Assembly: GCF_963169125.1 (NCBI RefSeq)
Contig: NC_084794.1
Location: forward strand, 89,573,018 to 89,637,017
Length of the DNA stretch: 64,000 bases
Direction: 5' to 3'
From: Humulus lupulus
Taxonomy: Eukaryota > Streptophyta > Magnoliopsida > Rosales > Cannabaceae
Shown here: positions 11,187 to 20,709 of the stretch, piece by piece
Numbering within the stretch: position 1 is the stretch's first letter
Layout: each line of letters opens with the position of its first letter
Position numbers and translations under genes: made by a program
The notes under the pieces: generated by a model
What the model saw: the letters and a program-made list of their open reading frames with translations, nothing else
Databases searched by the model: none
What the model was told of the DNA's origin: nothing

Positions 11187-11947
11187 AAGTCTATACATAA
11201 CATAACATAACATAACATAACACATAAATCATAAGTTAACATAACACATAAATCATAAGATAACATCTAGCATAACATATAATATCCTATCCTATTTTCC
11301 TTACCAAACATACCGGGATATGTGAATAGGTTTGGGACCTTGGGACACTCCTACAAACCATCAAAGGAAGGTGAGTATACTTAAAGAAAAAGGGATGAAA
11401 ATAATGAAAGAACTATAGCATCGAAAGATACTTACCAAGAACCTTATGTCAAGATCTTAGATTTCCTAACCAAGAATAAAGAATGAAGTTAGGATGTTGA
11501 GTAGAAAACTATAAGAACTTAAGGAAAACAATACCAAAATGAACTAGAGTTTGGGATACCTTGAATGCTTCTATGACCGATCTAAACCTTGAACCGAAAT
11601 GTGCTATAAACCTTACTTCCCAAGTGTTTGGTAAGCTTATAATGATTAAGCTTATAATCCCCAACCCAAGTGTTTAAGCACTCAAAAATAACCTAGCAGC
11701 TTGCAGCCTCTGAACTTATCTTGATGAATGAATAAATGGCTGGGTACTAGGTCCTATTTATAGAGTTCAAGAATGAAAAGATCTTCATTTAACTTGAATA
11801 AAATAATGGCTTTTTAAGTGAAAAAAATATTTGAATTATCGTTCAGCAGAGGCTGAAGACTCAGTTAGAAAGATGCTGGACTTATCAAGAGGTTAAAGAT
11901 TAAAATGAGAACGTTTTCAAAAACATTCAAAAATCCATCAAAGGAGC

Positions 11948-12083
11948 CGATATATCGCCCCTAGTAGGCGATATATCGCCTGGGCCAGTATGCCCGAGGC
12001 TCGTCGAGGTGATCGTGAGAAGTTACATGTTTTTCGTATCCCCGTATTGTGATATATCGCCCCTTATAGCTGCGATAAATCGG
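11948..12083. repeat. Cluster of GATATATC palindromes
   Basis: CGATATATCGCC at 11948-11959, the perfect 14-bp palindrome GGCGATATATCGCC at 11967-11980, GTGATATATCGCC near 12050-12062 and a decayed GCGATAAATCGG at 12072-12083. It sits where the Tekay LTRs have their CpG-rich motif cluster, but the sequence is unrelated. Confidence 0.6.
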
Positions 12084-13320
12084 CATACGCTGAATATTTA
12101 AACACGAAATTGCACAATTTCAGCCTAATTTGAATTGAGTAAACAGCCTTGACTAAGTCCTCTAACGTTTTCAAAGCTGCTGACAGACCCTAGGATATTC
12201 AAATATTAATCTTAATAAACTTATTCCTCAAAAATACTTAATTATCATTAAACATACATATGACAAGTGTTACTATCTTATTGGGTCTATCTAAACCTTA
12301 TAATATAATAAATATCACCATCAATATTAGTCATATTAATCAAACCATAGGTTAAAATTAATATTCTTAAACTATAGGTTAAACTTAGAAAATCTACTAG
12401 TGTTACTACGAGTGTCCAATAAAATCCCGGTCTGAACCAAAATCCACAGTCATAAAAATACTACTACTATTACTATTATTACTACTATCTAACTAGCGAA
12501 GTAAAGTTCTTGGACTCTACAATAGCGCATAAAGCACTGGTCAATATGGTTAGATCTAATAATGAGCAAATTATACTCTTGCCTGACCCAATGGTCATGA
12601 AAAACTAAAGCGCCAGGTACGCTGGACCAGCTCCAAGACTGGTTGTACAAAGGATAGGGCAATGGGCCAGCTCCTAGATCCTAGGGCGCTGGCCCCAGTG
12701 TGATTTATTAATCATGTACTTGGGAAATGGGCCCCGATATGATTCAGTTAATCATTTATTTAGGGAGATTGGCCCCATATGACGTTGTAGTTATTTATTT
12801 GAATGGTATGCATGCACGAGTAGGGTTATTACTGCTAGACATGCTTATTATGATTTGGTAATGTATTATTAACTGCTTATGAGCATGTTTAATTTTTCTT
12901 GCTGGGTCTTGGCTCACGGGTGCTATGTGGTGTAGGTAAGGGAAAAGGGAGCTGGACCAGCCATGAATTGGAGAGCTTAGGTGGAGATGTGTACATATGT
13001 GGCCACTTGACCACCACGGTCAATGTTTCTTAGAGGAACTAGGGTTAAACCCTATGTTTGTCACTTAGGCCAACGGGTTGTAACTTTTAATGTTGTAATT
13101 ACCTTTTGGAATAATAAAAAACTTTGTAAACGTTTATTATGGTATCCCATGTACAACTTAACATCTTAATAAAATAGCCATTCCTTTTAACTGAAATTTT
13201 TAACCCTCGACCATTAATCACATTTAGATGCACGTTTATGGCCTAATGACTCGTTTAGCGAGTTAAGCACTATTTAAAATACACAGTGTAAAGGTCTTGG
13301 CTAACCAAGACGTTACAACT

Positions 13321-13332
13321 TTGTATCAAAGC
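13321..13332 (+). other. Degenerate primer-binding site of element C
   Basis: TTGTATCAAAGC, three bases after the LTR end, differs at two positions from TGGTATCAGAGC, which pairs with initiator tRNA-Met in plant gypsy elements. Both changes are G to A or G to T. Confidence 0.8.
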
Positions 13333-13536
13333 TTGCCAAGGTGAAGGGTTCCTGAAGACAGGTTGGGCTTGTACACTCTCCACTAAAGACAAGCTCGACT
13401 CAGGGTTTGGTAACTATTTATGTGGTTATGTGTTTAACTACTTAAACAGGATATAAATGCCTGATTTTCCTGCCTTATTAGGTAGCATGAGATATACTGA
13501 TAGGGCCTGGCCCTTGACTGCTGCATGATATAAAAG

Positions 13537-13797
13537 AATGTGCTTATTAGCATTAATATTGCTTGTGAATGCAAATGAACCGCTTATTAGTGTTGTTATA
13601 TGGACATGTAGGTGAGGACACACTCATTAGCGCTGTCATAGGTACATGTATGCCAGAAAATGTTTATTAACATTTTTATATGGTAATGAATGCCAAAAAA
13701 TGCTTATTAGCATTGTTAATTGTTATAATATCATAAAGTGCTTATTAGCACTAGACTTGGATATGAATATGAATCAACATTCTTATTAGCATGACTG
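13537..13797 (+). repeat. 40-bp-period palindrome array in leader of element C
   Basis: Seven copies of a palindrome centred on CTTATTAG start (centre coordinate) at 13543, 13583, 13623, 13663, 13703, 13741 and 13782, so the period is 40 bp within two bases. Arms differ but mostly still pair: TGCT/AGCA, CGCT/AGTG, AAAATGTT/AACATTTT, AATGCT/AGCATT, AGTGCT/AGCACT. It lies between the primer-binding site and gag. The same array exists in B and D. Confidence 0.85.
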
Positions 13798-13909
13798 TTG
13801 AATGTGATTGATTATATGCTTGGTCTTGGACCGTGAGGTGGCAAGAGGTTTAGTTATCACTACCTAACTGGTCGAATTGATTATTGCATCAAGGTATAAG
13901 CTTGGAAGT

Positions 13910-14283
13910 GTGCTTCCAAGGCAGATAGAGTCATCAAATGGCCAGGAAGATCATGGCCAGAATGATAGACAGGGTCAAAATAATGACAATCAAAGTCAGA
14001 CCCCTCCGCCAGCTCCTAAGAACTGGCAGCAAGTGCTTGCTGATTTGCAAGCCAGGGTATTGAGGTAGGAAGAAGAGATCTGCCTCCTGAAAGAACAATA
14101 GATTCTTGCAGGGAACGTTTTTCCAGATGCACAACCTGTGATGGTGTCAACAGTTGAGCAACCACTAGAGGCTGGGAACAAATGGGAACCACTTTATGAA
14201 AGGTTTAGGAAACAACACCCTCCAGCCTTCAAGGGTAGTGTAGATCTGGCTAAGGCAGAAAAGTGGATGAGTATGGTTACCAT
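13910..14283 (+). pseudogene. gag: gag of element C, segment 1
   Basis: This is the N-terminal part of the Tekay Gag capsid precursor. The start codon matching D's ATG reads GTG at 13910 (GTG CTT CCA AGG CAG). It then runs through a Gln/Asn-rich stretch, PPPAPKNWQQ, a coiled EEEICLLKEQ region and the well-conserved EPLYERFRKQHPPAF and AEKWMSMVT start of the retrotransposon gag domain. In-frame stops occur near 14066 and 14100. At 14284 the reading is cut by a Copia-like solo LTR; gag resumes at 14991. Confidence 0.85.
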
Positions 14284-14990
14284 TGTTGACTGGTTTTTTG
14301 GCCAACTAACTCAGAGTTAAAATAATTGATTAGAGAGCTTTCATTCAGGCAATCAATGAACCATAAATAAACCAAGAACCTAATAACTACAAGCAATGAA
14401 TGATGAAAGGCACCAGAAATTATAGAGGTTCGGCCCCAAAAGACGGTAATGACCTACTTCCTCTTCAGTTTGTATTGATCTTAAAGGTTTACACACGATG
14501 ACCCGTGAAAACAGGTACAACTCCAAGTGTAAAAACAATACAAGATGGAAAAAATCTCTGCTAATTATTACTAAAGAACTGATCGATATATTCCTGGTGC
14601 TGGTCGGTAGGCTAAAAGTCTGACCCCTTCCACAGTGTTGAAAGACTTACATTTATACTATTCCCCACGCCTAGGAAGTTGGGCCTACCCCGCAGCTGCT
14701 GCAAAATATCCATTCTGTTTCATGGGTGGTTGTAGTCCTATTCTTCAGGAGTTTGATCGAGTTTTCAGGCGAACTGTTAGGCGTGAGGAGGATGTAATTG
14801 ACTTCATTCGACCAGATATACTGGGTTTCCTGGAGAGCATACCGAACAGCCTCTTTTCTAGTAAGCATACCATGCAGTAATTGTTATTCATTTGGCGAAT
14901 GTGATTTCTTCAACTTGTTTGACTGTTGGATGCCTATGCCACGTGTCCAACCTTCATGTCGCATCAGCTGTGCATATTTTTGGGATAACA
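14284..14990 (-). mobile_element. Copia-like solo LTR (707 bp), target duplication ACCAT
   Basis: Begins TGTTGACTGG and ends GGGATAACA, flanked by ACCAT at 14279-14283 and 14991-14995, a perfect five-base duplication inside gag of element C. Read on the minus strand it starts TGTTATCCC, has a CACGTG G-box in U3 and a GAACCTCTATAATTTCTGG stretch of a kind common in plant Copia LTRs. It has no internal region. The 81- to 97-codon ORFs within it have no domain. Confidence 0.9.
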
Positions 14991-15261
14991 ACCATCATCC
15001 TAGATTTTATGAGGGTGGCCTGTGCCACGTATATGTTTCGGGAGGATGCATGAATCTAGTGGGAGGTGAGATCCCATACAAGAAATGTTAATACCCTGGA
15101 TTGGGAAGAGTTTTGAACTCTATTTAATGAAAAATATTTTAATGATGCCATCAGGGCTGCAGAGGCTGAAGAGTTCAGCATGTTACTTCAGGGCAACACA
15201 TCAGTGAGTGAATATGCCTTGAAGTTTGATAGATTGGCAAAGTTTGTCGGGGAACTAGTGC
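14991..15261 (+). pseudogene. gag: gag of element C, segment 2
   Basis: After one copy of the target duplication, gag resumes with a TTTTATGAGGGTGGCC run coding for the VACATYMFREDA motif of the retrotransposon gag domain, followed by a damaged WWEV, a TLFNEKYFNDAIRAAEAEEF block and a final LQGNTSVSEYALKFDRLAKF block. At least two stops and small deletions are present (the GN and ER residues seen in B and D before VACA are gone). The segment ends at solo LTR 15262. Confidence 0.85.
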
Positions 15262-17578
15262 TGTAACGACCCCAAATTTGCTAATAAGGCTTAAGGGCTT
15301 TGATTAGTGTGCCGGGAGGGCATAATTGAGTTAAATGTGATTTGAGTGAGTTAATTGATTTAAATGCATAATTATATGATTAAAATTTTTGTATGATTTT
15401 ATTGATGTTAATGTGATATATATGGTATTGTGAGAACCACATTATTATGTGGGTAGGTTCGCAGAGCACGACTCAAGGCGATCCTAGGGCTAGATAGCGG
15501 GAAAAGTCACAATGGGGCTTAGCAGTTGACTTTGGATAAGTCAGGGGTATTTTAGGTATCGGGTAGTTATTTAGACTACCGGGTTATGAAAATAAATATA
15601 TGGAGATATATTTGAGGTTAGGAAGTCTAGGCTTGAATATTGGGGAAAATTATCGTTTTGCCCTCGGGGACGTTTCTGGCACCTCGAGCTTCGGGATTGA
15701 CTTAACGGGATAAGGGTAGACTAAATTAAAGGAAAACAGTAGAACACAAAATAAACCGACCCTTTATTCTTAGCCTTTTCTCTCTCTTCTCTCTCAAGGA
15801 AAACACAAGAAAAACAATAGGGAATTTGGAGGTTTTGAGTTGGGATTTCTGAGAATTGAAGGTGGGATTTAGCAAATTAACTCAAGGATTATCCAAGGAA
15901 CCTAATCAGGACTAAGGTAAGCATTGAATTTCCTTCTTTGTGGTTAGAAATTCTGAGTTTTGGCTGGGTATTGAGATAATTGTAATTTTGATGTTTAAGG
16001 GCAGAATTAAGGTGGAAAGCCTGGGAATTAACTTGGATTTCGCTTAGAGAAGTGGTTCAGCAGAAGAGGTAAGCTTTAGTTTGTGAATTAGAGGTTTAAA
16101 TTCGAGTTTTGCATGGCTGGTTCTAGTGTTTGAAGTTCTTGAGTTTCAGAATTTGAAGATGGGATTTCCATGAGTTTTAGGTTGAGCTTTCATTTGAATT
16201 ATGTTGTTTAAGTCATTCTAAAGGTGTTGGGATTAATTTGTTTTGAATTAGGGAGCTTTGGGATGATTTTGGGTAAGGTTTAGGTGTTGAAAATGGTGGA
16301 ATTTCTGGGCACGAAGGGAAGGGTCGCGGCTCTGTTCTAGAGCGCTGCGGCCCTAGGATGAAGATGAGCCTGGAGGGCTCGGCCAGGGGTGAGCGTCGCG
16401 GCGCCCAAAGCAAGGGTCGCGACGCGTGTCTTCTTTCAGGGGTGGCTTTGGTTTTGTTTTAGAGCAGGGTCGTGGCTAAGCTTCAAGGGTCGTAGCCCTT
16501 AGGTGCTCACTTGAACGTTTAGGGTTTTAAAGCACGAGAATCTAGCCTAGAGTGCTCGGGATCGATTTCACCACCGTGCTTGGTGGAATTTGGTTTCCTG
16601 GAAGTTAATTCTATATCCAGAAACCCTTATCTGAATATTAATGGAACCCTATATCTTGGTTATGACTAGGTCTTGAGACTAGGGCTCGGGAACGGATCAC
16701 GCTTGAGAAGTGTTGCTCGTAAATAGTAACCGTAAAGATCAAAGGTAAGAAAACTGCACCTGGTTGTATATCTGTAATGGGACTAAGGGATCCCTATTGT
16801 GTATGCTTGAAAGGATGGTATTATGTCATGCAAACTAATCAGTGAACCAACGGCCTAAGAGTGCCAAGGCTTACACTAGCGCACAGGGCGCGGTTTGGCC
16901 ACTGGTAGCCGAGGACAACATAATATGCACTGAGCTCGGTTTAAGCGGGCCGGAGTCAGTGGGGTAAACAGAGGGTGCGGCCTAAGTTGTCGGCCCTGAT
17001 TATTGTGTGATTTGGATGCTATGAGACTTGAATGTTATAAGTGATTAATTGCATCTTTGATTCTGAATATATATGCTGAATGGTTAATGTGAATTATTTG
17101 TTAAAAGATCATGCTTAGTGAATTTACTATTTGTTATTATTGTTTACGTTGCGCATTATGTTTTCTTGCTGGGCCTTGGCTCACAGGTGCTACGTGGTGC
17201 AGGTAAAGGCAAGGGAAAACTTGATCAGCCCTGATTTGGAGAGCTCTACGAGCGAAATGTACATGACCAGTTGCTCAGCCGCCACGGTTGAGGTTTTAGG
17301 CAAGGACACGAGACTCAGAAATGTTCATTTTGCCTTAGTATGGCTGACAATTGTATGTATTTTGGAGAGTCTGTAATCAACCTTTTAAACTCTGTTTCTT
17401 ATGGGATCCCATGTATATAACTGTTTAATTATATAAAATGTAACTTTTGAGACCAAAACCTTTTTAACCCTAGCTCATACATGTTTAGTGACACGTTTTT
17501 AAATTAATGACTTGGTTAGCAAGTCTTGCACATTTATAAGTACACAGTGTAGCAGTCTTGGCTATCCAGGACATTACA
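15262..17578 (+). mobile_element. Tekay solo LTR (2317 bp) in gag of C
   Basis: Runs TGTAACGACC to ACATTACA, flanked by AGTGC (15257-15261) and AATGC (17579-17583), one transition apart, with gag of element C on both sides. It shares long tracts with the 5' LTR of element E (AGAGCACGACTC, GATAGCGGGAAAAGTCACAA, GGGTCGCGGCTCTGTTCTAG), so both belong to one subfamily. U3 palindrome at 15437-15452, CT-rich patch about 15778-15798, CpG-rich block about 16318-16505, CTACGTGGTGCAGGTAAAGG block at about 17190-17209. No W-box array. Confidence 0.92.
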
Positions 17579-18173
17579 AATGCCCAATGATGGGACCAGA
17601 AGGGAGAGGTTTCTCTAGGGGCTACAACCTATGATAGCCCAGAATGTTCGCATTACCACTGTGCCTGGGGTGACTACCTATGCACAAGTTGTTGAGAAGG
17701 CGCTCATACCTTAGAGCGAAGAAAACAAGATCTGGCGCAAGAACACTGATAGGAGAGATACTAGGAGGGTGGGACCACCATTTATGATTTCAGGTAGGGG
17801 TGGAGGCCCTAGTGATCAGAAAAGGAAGGCTCATGTTTCCTTTCCAGCTCCATGCCCTAATAGGAGACCACGTGGTATTCAGATAGGCCGCACGGGCAGC
17901 AATGAGGGCTGGAGGACTTTTCCAGAGTGCGCTAGATGCAAAAGGCGCCATATAGGGGAGTGTCGAGCAAAGGCTTACTTTTTGAGCGGGATAATGGCAC
18001 ACCTAAAGAAAGATTGCCCGAAGGCAAGAAAGGAAGAACCAAGAAAGGCAGACAACTTGACCTCAGCATGAGCGTTCGCATTGCCACAAGCAGAAGCTGA
18101 GGTTTGTCCCTAAGTAGTCACACCTCAGCTTTTTAATCCTGGAACCCCTTATACTGTTTTGATTGATTCTGGT
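17579..18173 (+). pseudogene. gag-pol: gag end and protease start of element C, segment 3
   Basis: Reading resumes with the GTRRERF, GLQPMIAQNVRITTVPGVTTYAQVVEKAL part of gag, a basic linker, and two Cys/His motifs (CARCKRRHIGEC, then a second knuckle whose first Cys reads Tyr and third position lost: AYFLSGIMAHLKKDCP). The protease follows and is cut right after its catalytic motif VLIDSG at about 18160-18173 by element B; the rest continues at 30728. Stops at about 17626, 17713, 18070 and 18111. Confidence 0.87.
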
Positions 18174-20672
18174 TGTAACGTCCTCCTACTCTAGGACCGT
18201 TACACTGTGTACTTTAAATTGTGTCAGACTTGCTAATCAAATAATTTGGTTATAAACATGTGACTTGGGTTAACATCAAGGGGTAGGGTTAAAATATTTG
18301 GTCAAAGGAACTATTGACTTTTATTTAAAAAGTTTCATACATACATGGGATCCCAAAATATTACAAAAAACATTTACAAGGGTGTATAAACATCAAAAGT
18401 TACAACCGTCCGACCTAAGCGGAAAAATTAGGGCTACAACCCTAGTTCCTCTTAGATATCCTCGACCTTGGTGGACGAGCAGCCGCATATGTACACGCCA
18501 CCACCGAAGCTCTCAAACTCATGGGTGGTCAAGCTTTCCTTTTCCCTTACCTGCACCACACAGTACCCGTGAGACAAGGCTCAGCAACAAAACTTAAACA
18601 AGTGCATTAATAGAAAATACAGATTTCCATATACTTATCTAGCATGCCTAGCAGTAATAACCTACTCATGCTGGCATACAATTACAAATGAATGGTCATT
18701 GGAAAATTCTAGGGTCAACCCCGGGGCCCTATGCCCTAGCTATGTGACCATAGAGTCACTTGGGGCCCTCGCTCTTAGCTCTGGGTAACTAGCCTTAGAG
18801 ATAACCAAACAATTTTGTTTTCCAATGACCATTTGGTCGGCCAACATAATTATATGTTGTTGATTTGGGCCTAAGCCTTTCGACCAGCACGCAGAGCACT
18901 ATTGTCGTCCTTGACTAATAAGTCAAGCCTTGAACCAGGTATTCGGATACAGATACAAAAACAAATATAGATAAGCATACTTCAGATAATACAGGTATGG
19001 ATACATATTAATCATATAACATCATCAAGTAATTGCAAACATAGTAATAACCATGCTCCTTAATAGGGCCAAGCCCTAGCTACACAAACCATGCGAACAG
19101 TCATATAACACTTAATCAGGTACAGAATATTCAAGTATGTTTAATCAACAAGCGAAACGATAACTTAAACATGTTCATTCTCAGGAGCCCAAACCCTATT
19201 CATAATTATAATTTACAGTCAGCCCAAGCTCTAATCACATATATCACGTATTGGGTGCAGTTTTCTTACCTCAAGTCCAAGTATAGCGTAAAATAAGAAT
19301 GACCCTCGAGCACGATCCCAGTTCTAAGCCCCCTAGCGATAACCTAGTCATAACCATAATATAGGATTCTGTCAATAACAAGAAAATAAAGGCTTCGACC
19401 CGAGTCCTAGCCTCCGGGACCTCGAATTCTACTAAACTGGGTAGTAGAATTGATACTAAGGCCTTACGAATAAATCCCCGTTTCTTAAAACCCACAGTGG
19501 CCGAAACAACCCAAGCGGCTACGACCTACCCTTGAGGGTCGTGGCGTGCCCCTCAAGTCAGAGGCCCCCTTCTTCCTAGGAATGGGAAATGGGTCGTGAC
19601 CTGCTCTTGAGGGTCGCGACACGCCCCCAGATAGAAGCCCCCAAGGGCCCTGGGTTCGGTTGGGTTGTGGCACCCAAAGAACAGGGTTGCGACCTGACCC
19701 TGTGAACCCAGAACACCTCCATTTTCCCCCCACAAACTCAATCAAAACCACCCCAAATCCACCCTAAAACAACAATTCATTCCTTATAATAGATTTAATA
19801 TCTTCCTAGCAACAAAACCCAACTAAAACTTGATGAAAAACTCATCAAAACTCATTAGTCCAACATTTGAGCTACAAGCTCAAGAACACCAAAATCTCTA
19901 ACAAAATTCAGTAAAAATAAAAGTTAGAACCTTACCCCAACTGTGATTTAAGTCCCCTTAGTTGTAGCTAATCGAATTCCCAAGTTTAAGCCTTCAATCT
20001 CTAAGTTGTTATGAAAAAATCTCTTGGTTCCTCAAGCAATTCACTTAGAAAATGAAAGAGAATGAGGGAGAGAGAGAGGGTCGATTGAGTGAGCTGCTAC
20101 AAGTGTTTGTTGTGTTTTTGTTTTATTTCCTTAAGGCTTAAGTTACTTAAGCTAATCCCGAGGCTCTGGGTACCAAAAACGTCCCCGATGAAAAAATGGT
20201 CAAAATCCCCGGTATTCCCACCTAATCTCTCTAACTCCAAATATATCCTCAATTATTCATTTCTGTTTCCCAATAACCCAATACTGAGCTCGATACCCAA
20301 AATACCCCTTGACTCGCCCTGAGTCGGGTATTGGGTCCCGTTGTGACTTTCTCGCTAACTTTCCCCCTAGGATCGTCAAGTGCCGAGTAACCCAAATAAA
20401 CCCATATAATAATGTGGTCTCTCACATATATCACATACATGCACATATATACAATTATGCCCATAATAGGCCAAACTACGAAAATTGCCCTTCTAATAAG
20501 AAACGGGCCCACATGCATATTTAATATTCCTAAACATGCGTTACTAGTTATATTATCATATAACTCACATAATCATACACAAATATATCATATAAGCATA
20601 TAATTTCTTATATTTCCATCCTGGACCCCTAATCAAGGCCCTAAGCCTTATCAGGTAATTTGGGATGTCACA
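18174..20672 (-). mobile_element. 3' LTR of element B (2499 bp)
   Basis: On the minus strand it runs TGTGACATCCCAAATTACC to ACGTTACA. It aligns along its length with the 5' LTR at 28199-30727 but differs by scattered substitutions and short indels. It has U3 palindrome with one mismatch (20402-20417), a GA-rich patch (CT on the sense strand) at 20053-20090, the CpG-rich block at about 19500-19700 and one W-box palindrome at 18911-18926. Confidence 0.9.
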
Positions 20673-20690
20673 ACTATCCCCTCCTTACAG
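20673..20690 (-). other. Polypurine tract of element B
   Basis: On the minus strand CTGTAAGGAGGGGATAGT, immediately before the 3' LTR and after the last codons of pol. Confidence 0.8.
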
Positions 20691-20709
20691 AAATTTTTTC
20701 CTAGAAATT

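Larger units (their letters stand above)
10585..12521 (-). mobile_element. Solo LTR of a different family (1937 bp)
   Basis: The element starts TGTAATGGCC and ends GGACTCTACA, and interrupts the fourth unit of the LTR C repeat array. Flanks are ATAGA and ATAGC, a five-base duplication with one mismatch. There is no gag or pol, so it is a solo LTR. Read on the minus strand it starts TGTAGAGTCC; orientation is inferred from a distant resemblance of the 10840-10960 stretch to the minus-strand form of the shared 3' block. It contains a 42-bp hairpin repeat (11075-11186) and palindromic GGCGATATATCGCC motifs (11948-12083). Confidence 0.8.
9591..13317 (+). mobile_element. 5' LTR of element C, left-truncated and interrupted
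   Basis: LTR sequence is recognisable from about 9591 (GTAAGCTATAAAC region) to CGTTACA at 13317, followed by a primer-binding site, so this is the 5' LTR of element C. U3 with its start is missing, which implies truncation. It contains a GGTAAGAAACTACACC block at about 10199, a 51-bp repeat array (10403-10583), the solo LTR insertion 10585-12521, then the CTATGTGGTGTAGGTAAGGG version of the shared 3' block near 12924, and TGGTATCCCATGTA near 13140. By its repeats it belongs with the LTRs of F and D. Confidence 0.75.

Noticed and set aside
14635..15091. Two overlapping ORFs near 14.6-15.1 kb, possible host gene
   Set aside because: They lie in a Copia-like solo LTR with a perfect duplication and run out into gag of C; no domain.
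19485..19751. 88-codon minus-strand ORF with many Gly/Arg/Pro
   Set aside because: Produced by the CpG-rich LTR block; the matching place in the 5' LTR is not open. Similar GC-driven ORFs at 43270-43533, 50855-51169 and 23746-23971.
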